Source: Helicobacter mehlei (GTDB lineage: Bacteria > Campylobacterota > Campylobacteria > Campylobacterales > Helicobacteraceae). From it: 64,000 bases of DNA. The notes under the pieces are model-generated. The model was not told the DNA's origin. It worked only from the letters and a program-made list of their open reading frames with translations, and ran no database searches. Position 1 is the stretch's first letter; each line of letters begins with the position of its first letter. Shown here one piece after another: positions 1-8,825 of the stretch. Where the stretch lies: contig NZ_QXQP01000001.1 in assembly GCF_003660265.1 (NCBI RefSeq), forward strand, positions 62,001 to 126,000, given 5' to 3'. The position numbers and the translations under genes were made by a program.

Positions 1-405
1 GATATGCCCATAGACACGCTTTTAGCAATCTGCCAAATTGCCCTAGACAAGGGTGCGCGCGGGATCATCGCCACCAACACCACCACAGATTATAGCTTGT
101 TATCCGGAGCTAAAAACTTTGGGGGGATTAGTGGGCGTGTTTTGGAGGCTAAGGCTAGGGCAGTGTTTGCAGAGGTGGCTAGGGCGTTTTTTGGGCGGGC
201 CATTTTGGTGGCGGTGGGGGGGATTAGCGATGGTAAAGAAGCCTATGAACGGATCAAAATGGGGGCGCATTTTGTGCAAATCTTCAGTGCTTTTATTTAT
301 CAAGGACCGCTAATCTGTAGACAAATCAAGCAAGATATAGTAAAATTACTCCAAAGAGATGGTTTGCGCTCTATTCAAGAAGCTATCGGGGTCGATCATG
401 GGTAG
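1..405 (+). CDS. pyrD: Dihydroorotate dehydrogenase, C-terminal part (cut by window start)
   Basis: The frame is open from base 1, so only the last 134 residues are present. They show the C-terminal half of the PyrD beta/alpha barrel: the FMN-phosphate-binding GGISG loop and the later VGGISDG loop, followed by QIFSAFIYQGP. The enzyme oxidises dihydroorotate to orotate in pyrimidine synthesis; the membrane-bound quinone-linked class is expected for Helicobacter (family knowledge). The stop overlaps the start of the M16 protease gene by 8 bases, as in the pyrD-protease-dapA order of H. pylori. A G7 run lies inside the gene near 216-222 but the frame is intact. Confidence 0.93.
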   Translation, partial: DMPIDTLLAICQIALDKGARGIIATNTTTDYSLLSGAKNFGGISGRVLEAKARAVFAEVARAFFGRAILVAVGGISDGKEAYERIKMGAHFVQIFSAFIYQGPLICRQIKQDIVKLLQRDGLRSIQEAIGVDHG

Positions 406-1759
406 GATAAGACGGGGATTGAGGACTTTTTTGGGGCAGGTTTTAACTTTAGCACTAGCAGGAGTGATCATGCGCGCAGAAGCAATACAAAAACAAGAGC
501 ACCACACTTATTTGCCATCACACTACACCACAATTTTAGACAATGGCTTACAAGTCGTGGCAGTACCCCTGAAAAATAAAAGTGGCGTGATTGAGGTAAA
601 TGTTCTTTACAAGGTAGGCTCACGCAATGAAAGAATGGGCAAGAGTGGGATCGCCCACATGCTGGAGCATATGAATTTCAAGAGCACCAAGCACTTAAAA
701 GAGGGCGAGTTTGATGCCATTGTTAAGAGTTTTGGAGGGGTGAGCAACGCTTCTACTAGCTTTGATTACACCCGTTACTTTATTAAAGCCAGCAATGAGA
801 ATCTGGAAAAGTCTTTGGAATTATTTGCCGACATGATGGGTTCTTTGCAACTCAAAGAAGATGAGTTTTTACCCGAACGGCAAGTTGTGGCAGAGGAGAG
901 ATTATGGCGCACGGACAATTCCCCGCTAGGGTATCTCTACTTCCGCTTTTTCAACACGGCTTTTGTCTATCACCCCTACCACTGGACACCCATTGGCTTT
1001 ATGGAGGATATTAAAAACTGGAATATTGAGGACATTAGGGCGTTTCATTCCCTCTATTACCAGCCCAAGAATGCAATTTTGCTCGTGGTGGGGGATTTAG
1101 ACTACAAACAGGTTTTTGATCAGGCTAAGAAATATTTTGGTCCCATCAAGAACAAAACCACAACCACCATCCCCAAAGTCTATACCCAAGAGCCCATCCA
1201 AAATGGTTTGCGTGAGACCGTCATTCACAAAAAAGATTTATCTTTAGAGTGGATCGCCCTTGGGTGGAAAGTCCCGCCGTTTTTGCACAAAGATCAGGTT
1301 GCCCTCAATGCACTGGCTAAGTTGCTCAGCGAGGGGGATAGCAGTTTGTTGAAAAAAGGCTTGGTGGATCAAAAACGCCTAGCCTCTCAGGTGTTTGCCC
1401 AAAATATGGAGCTCAAGGATGCCAGTGTGTTTTTATTTGTGGCGGGGGCCAACCAACATGTGGAGGCCTCCCAAATCCGCAAAGAAATCTTAGCCATTAT
1501 TGATAACATCAAAAAAGGGGGTATCACCCAACAACAGCTAGACAAGGTCAAGGTGAATAACCGCGCGGACTTCATCGCTAGCTTAGAAGATTCCTCTGAT
1601 GTAGCCGAAATGTTTGCCGAATACTTGACACAAGGAGACATCAAGGACATGGCACAGTACCAAGAGGAATTTAACGCCCTAGAGATCAAAGACATTGTGC
1701 GTGTAGCTAACGAGTATTTTCGCGATGAAGCCTATAGTGTTGTAACACTCAAACCCTAA
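398..1759 (+). CDS. Secreted M16-family zinc protease (PqqL/YmxG-like)
   Basis: This is a 453-residue M16 peptidase. The inverted zinc motif HMLEH is at about residues 87-91 and the expected downstream glutamate lies in the AEERLWRT segment around residue 165. A basic start followed by a hydrophobic stretch ending near MRAEA looks like a signal peptide, so it probably works in the periplasm. I chose the ATG at 398 because it directly precedes this signal; an in-frame start at 359 lies deep inside pyrD. Substrate unknown. It sits between pyrD and dapA exactly as in H. pylori. Confidence 0.9.
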   Translation: MGRIRRGLRTFLGQVLTLALAGVIMRAEAIQKQEHHTYLPSHYTTILDNGLQVVAVPLKNKSGVIEVNVLYKVGSRNERMGKSGIAHMLEHMNFKSTKHLKEGEFDAIVKSFGGVSNASTSFDYTRYFIKASNENLEKSLELFADMMGSLQLKEDEFLPERQVVAEERLWRTDNSPLGYLYFRFFNTAFVYHPYHWTPIGFMEDIKNWNIEDIRAFHSLYYQPKNAILLVVGDLDYKQVFDQAKKYFGPIKNKTTTTIPKVYTQEPIQNGLRETVIHKKDLSLEWIALGWKVPPFLHKDQVALNALAKLLSEGDSSLLKKGLVDQKRLASQVFAQNMELKDASVFLFVAGANQHVEASQIRKEILAIIDNIKKGGITQQQLDKVKVNNRADFIASLEDSSDVAEMFAEYLTQGDIKDMAQYQEEFNALEIKDIVRVANEYFRDEAYSVVTLKP

Positions 1760-1768
1760 GAAGTGCCC

Positions 1769-2647
1769 ATGCATGCCCTCAGTGCCCTAATCACACCCTT
1801 TAAGGAAAATTTGGAAGTGGATGAGAGTGCTTATGCCTCCCTTATTGAGCGCCAAATTGGGCTAGGTATGGATGCTTGCGTGCCGGTTGGCACCACAGGC
1901 GAATCAGCCACACTCACCCACCAAGAACACATGCGTTGCATTGAGATCGCCCTAGAGGTGTGCAAACCCAAAGGCATCAAGGTCTTAGCTGGTGTGGGGA
2001 GTAACGCCACCAGCGAGTCGATCATGCTTGCTAAGTTTGCCCAAAAATGCGGGGCTAGTGGGATTTTATGCGTGAGTCCCTATTATAACCGCCCCACTCA
2101 AGAGGGGCTTTACCAACATTACAAGAGTATCGCTCAATCTGTGGAGATTCCTTTGATTCTCTATGATGTGCCCGGGCGCACAGGCGTACAAATCGAGGTT
2201 TCTACTGCAGTGCGTTTGTTCCAAAATGTGGAAAATATCATCGGGATTAAAGAGGCATCGGGCATGGCCCAAAGACTGGTGGATTTAGTACACTTTGCCC
2301 CGGATATCCAAATTTACAGCGGAGAGGACAAATTAAACCACATCATCATGGCAAGTGGCGGGGTGGGGGTGATCTCTGTTACAGGGAACTTGCTTCCTAA
2401 TAAAATTGCTGGCATGGTGCAGGCGTGCTTGGAGAAGGATTGGGACACCTCCAAGGAGATTCAAAACGAACTCTATGAGATCAACACGGCTCTTTTTTGT
2501 GAGACCAATCCGATTCCAGTGAAGGCACTAATGTACATGGCGGGTCTGATCCAAAATTTAACTTATAGACTCCCGCTAGTGGCACCCAGTGCTGAGCATA
2601 TGCAGTACTTGGAAACCATTTTAGAGAAATATGAGGTATTAAAATGA
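1769..2647 (+). CDS. dapA: 4-hydroxy-tetrahydrodipicolinate synthase
   Basis: This cytoplasmic enzyme condenses pyruvate with aspartate semialdehyde, the first step towards diaminopimelate and lysine. The 292-residue protein has the GTTGES pyruvate-binding loop near 41-46, a catalytic tyrosine at about 132 and the Schiff-base lysine at K161 in IGIKEASG, matching family numbering. It aligns closely with H. pylori DapA from memory. The ATG at 1769 follows a TAAGAAG ribosome site; an in-frame GTG at 1763 is the alternative. The 3' end overlaps the next gene by ATGA, indicating translational coupling. Confidence 0.96.
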   Translation: MHALSALITPFKENLEVDESAYASLIERQIGLGMDACVPVGTTGESATLTHQEHMRCIEIALEVCKPKGIKVLAGVGSNATSESIMLAKFAQKCGASGILCVSPYYNRPTQEGLYQHYKSIAQSVEIPLILYDVPGRTGVQIEVSTAVRLFQNVENIIGIKEASGMAQRLVDLVHFAPDIQIYSGEDKLNHIIMASGGVGVISVTGNLLPNKIAGMVQACLEKDWDTSKEIQNELYEINTALFCETNPIPVKALMYMAGLIQNLTYRLPLVAPSAEHMQYLETILEKYEVLK

Positions 2648-3429
2648 ATGAGATGGGCATGCGGGGTAAAACCCTAGTGGTGAGTGGAGCGACTCGGGGC
2701 ATTGGTAGGGCTATTTTATACCGCTTTGCCCAAAATGGTGTGAATGTGGCTTTCACCTACAACAAGAACCAAGAGGAAGCCCAGCGGATCGCCACCGAAG
2801 TGCAAGAACTCTATAAAATCAAAGCCAAGCCCTATCATTTGGATATTTTAGAGCCCGAGCAATATGTGGATCTTTTTAAGCAAATTGACACCGACTTTGA
2901 ACGGGTAGATTTTTTTGTATCCAATGCGATCATTTATGGGCGCTCTGTGGTGGGCGGGTTTGCCCCTTTTATGCGTCTTAAACCTAAAGGTCTAAACAAC
3001 ATCTACACCGCCACGGTCTTAGCCTTTGTGGTGGGGGCGCAAGAGGCAGCTAAACGCATGAAACTTGTGGGCGGGGGCGCGATTGTGTCCTTAAGCTCTA
3101 CGGGCAACCTAGTTTATATGCCCAATTACGCTGGGCATGGCAATTCTAAAAATGCGGTCGAAACGATGGTCAAATACGCCGCTGTGGATTTGGGCGAATT
3201 TGGCATTAGGGTGAATGCCGTGAGTGGCGGGCCCATCGACACGGATGCACTCAAAGCCTTCCCCGATTACACTGAGATCAAAGCCAAAGTGGAGGAGCAA
3301 TCCCCTCTAAAACGCATGGGCAACCCCACCGACCTAGCCGGGGCGGTGTATTTCTTGTGCGACCCCGAGCAAAGCGCATGGCTTACAGGGCAGACCATTG
3401 TGGTCGATGGGGGCACCACTTTTAAATAG
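2644..3429 (+). CDS. SDR oxidoreductase, enoyl-ACP-reductase (FabL)-like; H. pylori 'HdhA' homologue
   Basis: The NAD(P)-binding glycine motif SGATRGIG is at residues 14-21, and the C-terminal [10 protein letters not shown] is typical of classical SDRs. The active site does not read YxxxK: the lysine at K169 is preceded by Y162 with six residues between, the Y-x6-K spacing of FabI/FabL enoyl-ACP reductases. H. pylori annotation calls the homologue a 7-alpha-hydroxysteroid dehydrogenase, which this spacing does not favour. I infer an enoyl reductase or related lipid role; substrate unproven. Coupled to dapA by ATGA. Confidence 0.8.
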   Translation: MNEMGMRGKTLVVSGATRGIGRAILYRFAQNGVNVAFTYNKNQEEAQRIATEVQELYKIKAKPYHLDILEPEQYVDLFKQIDTDFERVDFFVSNAIIYGRSVVGGFAPFMRLKPKGLNNIYTATVLAFVVGAQEAAKRMKLVGGGAIVSLSSTGNLVYMPNYAGHGNSKNAVETMVKYAAVDLGEFGIRVNAVSGGPIDTDALKAFPDYTEIKAKVEEQSPLKRMGNPTDLAGAVYFLCDPEQSAWLTGQTIVVDGGTTFK

Positions 3430-3482
3430 GAACAATGTTTTATTATACAAACTGGCAATACAGAGTGTTGAAACGGGGTGCG

Positions 3483-4610
3483 ATGGGACTTGATTTAAAG
3501 AGGGAACTCGGGCAGTTTTTTTCTCCTCAAAAGCTTGTAAATCAGTGTTTATCGCTCATCCGTTACAAAAATGGTCGGTTGCTAGAACCCTCTTGTGGCA
3601 ATGGGGCTTTTAATGCACGGCTGGATAACAACGCTGTTTTCATTGAATTAGATAGGAGCGTGATTTGTGATGAAAGGGTGCTCAACATTGACTTTTTTGA
3701 CTACCCCGTCAGCGAAAAATTTGACACCATCATTGGCAATCCACCCTATGTCGATCGTAGATTATTTAAGATCGCTCATAAAACAGCGATCAGAGCGCGC
3801 ACGAACCTTTACCTTTACTTCCTTGAAAAATGCTTCCACCATCTCAAGAAGCATGGTGAGATGATTTTTATTGTGCCTAGAGACTTCATCAAACTCACTT
3901 CTGCTAGATATGTCAATCATTTGCTCTATGAACACGGGACGATAACCGATTTCTATGATTATGGTGATCAAAAGTTTTTTGGCGGTGCCTGTCCCAATGT
4001 GTGTATTTTTAGATATGAAAAGGGCAATTTTTCTTATTTAACCAATACCTTCTATGGTAAGCGGCACTTGCTCATTAGGGATGGTATCCTCTCTTTTCAT
4101 AAGACAACAAACGTAAAGCCCATTGGTGCCTACTTTGAGATAAAGGTAGGGGCGGTCAGTGGCAAGGATGAATTATTTGAACATGAAAATGGCGATGCGT
4201 TTGTGTGTTCGCAAACAGCCAAAAGTGGTAAGCTTAAAAAGATGATTTATGAAAGGCCTGATCGGGTCTTAGAACCGTATAAGGAAATTTTGATCCAGCG
4301 CAAAATCAAGCACTTTACAGCAGAAAATTGGTGGGCTTGGGGGCGGCCTGTCAATTTCAGATTTAATGAGCCGCGGGTTTATGTGAATTGCAAAACAAGG
4401 AATGCAAACCCTTTTTTTATCAACGAGTGCAATCGATGGGATGGATCTGTGTTAGCACTCTTCCCAAAAAAGGGATTGGATTTAAAGCATGCTCTCCATA
4501 CATTGAATGAAATTAATTGGGAAGATATGGGATTTGTAACGGGTGGGCGCTACATTTTTTCTCAAAAATCACTTCAGGAGGCTTTAGTTGATGCTAACTT
4601 ATTTGAATAA
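3483..4610 (+). CDS. Type II N6-adenine DNA methyltransferase
   Basis: This 375-residue protein has a gamma-class N6-adenine methyltransferase layout: GQFFSP (motif X) at 10-15, LEPSCGNGAF (AdoMet motif I) at 34-43 and the catalytic NPPY at 86-89, followed by a target-recognition region. The ATG at 3483 is preceded by a GGGG ribosome site and places motif X correctly; an earlier in-frame ATG at 3435 adds 16 unlikely residues. Its last 20 bases overlap the next gene, a probable endonuclease, forming one restriction-modification unit. The pair separates genes that are neighbours in H. pylori, so it looks acquired. Recognition site unknown. Confidence 0.9.
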   Translation: MGLDLKRELGQFFSPQKLVNQCLSLIRYKNGRLLEPSCGNGAFNARLDNNAVFIELDRSVICDERVLNIDFFDYPVSEKFDTIIGNPPYVDRRLFKIAHKTAIRARTNLYLYFLEKCFHHLKKHGEMIFIVPRDFIKLTSARYVNHLLYEHGTITDFYDYGDQKFFGGACPNVCIFRYEKGNFSYLTNTFYGKRHLLIRDGILSFHKTTNVKPIGAYFEIKVGAVSGKDELFEHENGDAFVCSQTAKSGKLKKMIYERPDRVLEPYKEILIQRKIKHFTAENWWAWGRPVNFRFNEPRVYVNCKTRNANPFFINECNRWDGSVLALFPKKGLDLKHALHTLNEINWEDMGFVTGGRYIFSQKSLQEALVDANLFE

Positions 4611-5238
4611 TATCATCGCTTACCTCAAACAAAAGCCGGTCGTTTTGAATGCAAGTAATCGAGATGGACGCATCAATTCCATTAGCCACGAGGACCAAAT
4701 TTTGGCTGTCTTGACTGACAAGTTTTCAGAGGTGCAAATGTCCCCCCCTCGTTGTTGGTATGATTTTAAGATTGTCAAGGACTCCCAAGGGATTTTTGTC
4801 AACATCAAGGTCTCGGACCTCAACAACAATAGCGCAGACAACATTTCTGCCAAATTGGGCATGGGTTATGCCTTAACGGGCGTGCAAAACCTGCCCACCC
4901 CTTGGGAGAAATTCCATGCTATTTTAGCCGAACAACTTAAATTGGGCTATGACTATTATTTTTTGGTTGTGAATAAAAATGACCCCAAAGATTGTTTTTG
5001 GACTTCCCTAAAACGCATTGAAACCTTAAATTCTACTGGCAATAACCTACCTTTCCAATGTAAGTGGAACAAGAATCGGGGATTTTCTAAGCGCAATGAG
5101 ATCGAAGCCACGCGATACATTTTAAACGTTTATTGGGAAAGCTGGAAGAAAAGAGTGGAGGGCTATCCCTCCCATGAGATCTCATCTAGCATCGATCAAA
5201 AAATCTGTAATTGGTCTTTAAACGGTGCAAATACTTAG
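4591..5238 (+). CDS. Probable type II restriction endonuclease
   Basis: This 215-residue protein overlaps the methyltransferase 3' end, the usual place for the cognate nuclease. A possible PD-(D/E)xK core is visible: acidic E34/D35, then D58 in WYDF, then a hydrophobic strand ending VNIK at residues 70-73, with K73 as the catalytic lysine. This is loosely like the EcoRV/HincII spacing, but N71 replaces the usual D/E. No closer family is recognised and specificity is unknown. ATG 4591 follows AGGAG at 4576-4580; a TTG at 4588 is also possible. The frame is intact. Confidence 0.7.
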   Translation: MLTYLNNIIAYLKQKPVVLNASNRDGRINSISHEDQILAVLTDKFSEVQMSPPRCWYDFKIVKDSQGIFVNIKVSDLNNNSADNISAKLGMGYALTGVQNLPTPWEKFHAILAEQLKLGYDYYFLVVNKNDPKDCFWTSLKRIETLNSTGNNLPFQCKWNKNRGFSKRNEIEATRYILNVYWESWKKRVEGYPSHEISSSIDQKICNWSLNGANT

Positions 5239-5270
5239 TCCATCCATGATTTTAGCGTGGTAGAGTTTCC

Positions 5271-5891
5271 ATGACCATCCACATCCAAGAAAACAAGGAC
5301 TTCCAGATTGCCCGTAGGACTATCTTAGTTGCCCATGTTCTCTTAGCTCTCACCACCTTAGGGGCATTCTTTGGCTTGGCTGCTTGGTTGCAAAAAAGCG
5401 GGGGGCATGCAGAGCAGTTGGGCGGATTTTTCACCTCTCCCCTTATGCGTGTGTTGCTATTTTGCATGTTAGTCGTGTTTGTGTTCCAAGTTATGGGCTA
5501 TTACAAGCTGGCAAAAGTGAGCCGTAATTTGTTGATTTTTCGCTGTATCGCCTTCCCCTACATTGCCGATGCGATTCTTTCCTTGGTAGCCCTAATACTT
5601 TTCCCCAAAGCCAGCTTAGATCAATTGTTCCACATCAAATCCATTACTTTTCTTTTATACCTCTACTATAGCTACCGACTTTTTGATGAATTGAGCCGTG
5701 TAACCCAAGATCGCGCCTTTAAACGGGGTGTGTTGCTCATCGGGGGGGCTTTGGGGTTGTTGTTCCTCCTAGCCAATCTAGGACCCACTCTTGTTGCAAA
5801 TTGGGGTATTTTACTTGTTGCGAGTATGGTGGTTGGCTGGGGCATGATCTTTTTGGGTTTTGTCAGACTCAAACAAATCTCCACACCTTAA
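5271..5891 (+). CDS. Conserved integral membrane protein
   Basis: This 206-residue protein has about five to six hydrophobic spans: residues ~17-40, 62-82, 92-112, 122-140, 155-175 and 180-200, linked by short basic loops. It has no recognisable enzymatic motif. Its position directly before pgsA matches an uncharacterised membrane protein gene in H. pylori. It starts 32 bases after the endonuclease gene, so it may share transcription with the restriction-modification unit or with pgsA. Function unknown. Confidence 0.8.
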   Translation: MTIHIQENKDFQIARRTILVAHVLLALTTLGAFFGLAAWLQKSGGHAEQLGGFFTSPLMRVLLFCMLVVFVFQVMGYYKLAKVSRNLLIFRCIAFPYIADAILSLVALILFPKASLDQLFHIKSITFLLYLYYSYRLFDELSRVTQDRAFKRGVLLIGGALGLLFLLANLGPTLVANWGILLVASMVVGWGMIFLGFVRLKQISTP

Positions 5892-5895
5892 AACG

Positions 5896-6462
5896 ATGCG
5901 AGGCATGATCCGCCACATCCCCAATATCCTCACCATTTTGCGCATTGTTTTGGCTATCTTTTTACTGTTCTTTATCCTCCACGCCCCCCATTTTTTTAAG
6001 GCATCCCAGACGACCTTAAATTCTATGGGAGCCTTGATTTTTTTACTCGCTGCGCTCACAGATTTTTTAGATGGTTACATTGCCCGCAATTATCAGCTCA
6101 AAACTCTTTTTGGCGAAATCTTTGACCCTTTGGCCGATAAGATTTTGATTTTGGCGGCTTTTTTGGGTTTAGTCTATTTGAACCGCATTAATCCGTGGGT
6201 GCCCTTTGTGATTTTAGGGCGCGAATTTTTCATCGCTGGTTTGCGCGTTTCTGTTTCTAATATGGGCAAGCACATTGCCGTGAGTCGCTTGGGCAAGTAT
6301 AAAACATTCTTGCAAATCTGCGCGATTAGCTCTTTGCTGGCTGATTGGCGTATTGGTAGTGTCGTGGTGGGGCATTATTTGGTCGCCCTAGCACTGTTTG
6401 CAACTCTGTATTCGGGCATGGATTATGTGATCAAATATTACCAAATGGTGCGCAATCCATGA
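5896..6462 (+). CDS. pgsA: CDP-diacylglycerol-glycerol-3-phosphate 3-phosphatidyltransferase
   Basis: This inner-membrane enzyme makes phosphatidylglycerophosphate, the precursor of phosphatidylglycerol and cardiolipin. The complete CDP-alcohol phosphotransferase signature is present: D59-G60-x2-A63-R64-x8-G73-x3-D77-x3-D81, preceded by D56. Several transmembrane helices surround it. The start is uncertain between ATG 5896 and ATG 5905, which has a closer GCGAGG; an upstream TTG would overlap the previous gene. The stop overlaps the rseP start by ATGA. Confidence 0.93.
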   Translation: MRGMIRHIPNILTILRIVLAIFLLFFILHAPHFFKASQTTLNSMGALIFLLAALTDFLDGYIARNYQLKTLFGEIFDPLADKILILAAFLGLVYLNRINPWVPFVILGREFFIAGLRVSVSNMGKHIAVSRLGKYKTFLQICAISSLLADWRIGSVVVGHYLVALALFATLYSGMDYVIKYYQMVRNP

Positions 6463-7499
6463 GTTTGTTATTTTCTTTAGTGGCTCTGGGTTTTTTGATT
6501 TTTTTCCATGAATTGGGGCATTTTTTGGTGGCGCGGGCGTGTGGCGTGCATGTGGAGGTTTTTAGTATTGGCTTTGGGCGGAAAATTTGGGCTAAAATGC
6601 ATGGCGAAACCCAATACGCCCTCTCGCTCATCCCTTTGGGGGGGTATGTCAAACTCAAGGGACAGGACTTTGAAAACCCCTCTTTAGAGCCAGATAGCTA
6701 CAATAGCAAGACTCCCTTGCAAAAAATCGCTATTTTGATGGCTGGACCCCTATTTAATCTCTTGTTAGCCTTTGGGATTTACTCAGGTTTAAATCTAATC
6801 GGGCAAAAGAGTCTAGCCCCTATTGTGGGGTCTTTGATACCCAACATGCCTGCTGTGCAAGCTGGATTGCAAGCTCAAGATCGCATCTTAGCTATCAATG
6901 GCGACCCCATTGCTGATTGGCAAGCCCTCACAAAGGCCGTCCAAAAATCTCAAGGCACTTTACAAGTAACCTTCAAGCGTGGCACACAAACCCTAACCCT
7001 CCCCATCACACCCATCACCCAAGAGCGTACAAATATTTTCCATGAACATGTGGCAAGCAAAGCCATTGGGATCGCACCCGCTCAAGCCTTTGTGGTGTTG
7101 CGCTATAGCGTATTAGGGGCCTTTAAGCACGCTGGAGCGCAATTAGTGGGCATGGTTGGCCTTGTGCTCCAAGGCTTAGAAAAGTTAATTGTAGGCGTGG
7201 TGGGTGTCTCAGAGTTAAGCTCTGTAGTGGGTATTGTGGATTTTATGGCGCACCAAAGCGATTGGAGTATTTTGCTCTTGAGTGTGGCGTTTATCTCGAT
7301 CAACTTGGGCATTCTCAATCTTTTACCCATTCCCATGCTCGATGGTGGGCAGATTTTATTTGTTTTCTATGAAAGCTTGGCGCGCAAAAAGATCGGTCTT
7401 AAGAGTATCCAAGCTCTCAACATGCTTGGTTTGGGGATTTTAATTACACTGATGGCCATTGGGCTTTTTAACGATCTAATTAGACTCTTGCACGCCTGA
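6459..7499 (+). CDS. rseP: Site-2 intramembrane zinc metalloprotease (RseP family)
   Basis: This 346-residue polytopic protease has HELGH at residues 17-21 in the first membrane helix and the third ligand motif LDG near residue 294 in LPIPMLDGGQ. A PDZ-like domain lies between, around residues 110-180 (GLQAQDRILAINGDPI). Family members cut membrane-embedded anti-sigma factors or leftover signal peptides; the Helicobacter target is not shown here. It is translationally coupled to pgsA. Confidence 0.93.
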   Translation: MSLLFSLVALGFLIFFHELGHFLVARACGVHVEVFSIGFGRKIWAKMHGETQYALSLIPLGGYVKLKGQDFENPSLEPDSYNSKTPLQKIAILMAGPLFNLLLAFGIYSGLNLIGQKSLAPIVGSLIPNMPAVQAGLQAQDRILAINGDPIADWQALTKAVQKSQGTLQVTFKRGTQTLTLPITPITQERTNIFHEHVASKAIGIAPAQAFVVLRYSVLGAFKHAGAQLVGMVGLVLQGLEKLIVGVVGVSELSSVVGIVDFMAHQSDWSILLLSVAFISINLGILNLLPIPMLDGGQILFVFYESLARKKIGLKSIQALNMLGLGILITLMAIGLFNDLIRLLHA

Positions 7500-7549
7500 A
7501 AAGCCCCCCATAGCCAAACTTGGCGATCCTAACCGCCCCGCATACCGGA

Positions 7550-8536
7550 TCAATGTGTGTGGAAAAACTCTTGAATTTTGGCCACATCCTTGGTTTTTAA
7601 CAAGGCTAGTTGCAATAAAACCCGTGCCTTTTGTGGGTTGAGATTATCGGGGGTGATAAAACCATATTTGGCATCATCAACCTCTGTAGAGCTCACAAGT
7701 CCGCCCCCTGTGCGGCTCGCACGCACAACAACCACACCTTCCTTAACCGCCTTGCCCATCGCATTTAAGAGTGCACTCCCCGGATTGCCATTCCCCATAC
7801 CCGCAACCACAATCCCCTTAGCCCCATTGATGATCGCATTTTCTAACAGAGATACTTTGCAATCCACATGGGTATAGATCACCACTACCTTAGGCAATTC
7901 TTGGATTTTCTCCAAACCCAGATCGCTTTGCAGGGTGTGTTTTCTCAAAGACTGCATGTAAAAATGCACCTTCCCATAATAAATACTCCCTATCTTGCCA
8001 CAATTAGGCGAGCAAAAAGCATGGACACTACTCGTATGGGTTTTCACCACCTCGCGCGCGCAATGGATTTCATCATCCATCACCACCAAAACGCCCTTAC
8101 CCACACTTTCTTTATTCAAAGCCACTGCTACCGCATTGTATAAATTCAGTGGGCCATCAGCACTCATACTTGATCCATTACGCATCGCCCCCACTAGCAC
8201 CACAGGCTTAGAAGTTTTGAGCGTGAGGTGTAAAAAATAGGCACTCTCTTCCATGCTATCTGTGCCATGCGTGATCACGAAACCTTTGATCGCCTCTTGT
8301 TGCGCCAAGGTTTCAATGCGTTCTAATAATTTAAACCAAATACCCCAATCCATATCTTGAGAGCCCACATTGGCAATCTGTTCACCCTCAATATCTACGA
8401 CATGGTGGAGTGGTGGCAATGCCTCTAATATGCGATCAATGCCCATTGTGGCACTAGTATAAGCCCCACTAATCTGACTCTCACTCCCTCCAGCAATCGT
8501 CCCGCCTGTGGCTAACACCATCACTTTTGCCTTCAT
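7550..8536 (-). CDS. ansB: Type II-like L-asparaginase, apparently cytoplasmic
   Basis: This enzyme hydrolyses asparagine to aspartate and ammonia. Both active-site threonine motifs are present: TGGTIAG at residues 10-16 and HGTDSMEES near residue 95, then the conserved VLVGAMR segment. It aligns with H. pylori AnsB over its length. The chosen ATG at 8536 has AAGGAG seven bases upstream; the longer in-frame reading from 8566 would swallow that ribosome site. From this start only four residues precede the first beta strand and no signal peptide is visible. It is divergent from hrcA across a 289-base regulatory region. Confidence 0.92.
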   Translation of the reverse strand: MKAKVMVLATGGTIAGGSESQISGAYTSATMGIDRILEALPPLHHVVDIEGEQIANVGSQDMDWGIWFKLLERIETLAQQEAIKGFVITHGTDSMEESAYFLHLTLKTSKPVVLVGAMRNGSSMSADGPLNLYNAVAVALNKESVGKGVLVVMDDEIHCAREVVKTHTSSVHAFCSPNCGKIGSIYYGKVHFYMQSLRKHTLQSDLGLEKIQELPKVVVIYTHVDCKVSLLENAIINGAKGIVVAGMGNGNPGSALLNAMGKAVKEGVVVVRASRTGGGLVSSTEVDDAKYGFITPDNLNPQKARVLLQLALLKTKDVAKIQEFFHTH

Positions 8537-8566
8537 TTTGAAGTCTCCTTTAAGTTTTTTGGGCAT

Positions 8567-8585
8567 TTTAGCCTAAAAGGCTAAA
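8567..8585. repeat. Inverted repeat in the asparaginase leader
   Basis: TTTAGCC and GGCTAAA are separated by five bases. In the asparaginase transcript this would form a seven-pair hairpin about 30 bases upstream of the ATG at 8536, a possible RNA control element or operator. No U-run follows in the sense direction, so it is not an obvious terminator. Confidence 0.45.
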
Positions 8586-8668
8586 TTTAGATACAGGCAT
8601 GGTTAGCACGGGCTTATTTTGCCCTCTACGGACTTTTTTATTCTTTAATAAATGCCATTTATAGCAAG

Positions 8669-8693
8669 TATTATTAATTAAATAAGTAATATA
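8669..8693. promoter_or_regulatory. Possible NikR/Fur-like AT-rich half-site pair between asparaginase and hrcA genes
   Basis: TATTATT, eleven bases, then TAATATA. The H. pylori NikR consensus is TATWATT-N11-AATWATA; the first arm matches fully and the second in about five of seven positions. The whole stretch is AT-rich, so chance is a serious alternative. Confidence 0.2.
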
Positions 8694-8783
8694 AATTGAT
8701 ATAACTGCTATCAAGTTTTGGATTTTAAGCCCTAAATCTTAGCAATATTTGAAAAAGAATGCTAAAATTTGCAAATTCCATGC

Positions 8784-8789
8784 TATAAT
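8784..8789 (+). promoter_or_regulatory. Extended -10 promoter of hrcA-grpE-dnaK
   Basis: TGCTATAAT is a perfect extended -10 box. It predicts transcription starting near 8796, which rules out the in-frame start at 8769 and supports ATG 8826. No HspR-type CTTGAGT inverted repeat is seen nearby. Confidence 0.7.
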
Positions 8790-8825
8790 GCACTTGGTTT
8801 AAAAGATTTGGAAAGGTTGGATTTG

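Noticed and set aside
216-222. G7 run in pyrD as a phase-variable tract
   Set aside because: It is short, the frame is intact and the gene is housekeeping. Similar C7, G7 and T8 runs in rplS, trmD, msrAB and rimM were set aside for the same reason.
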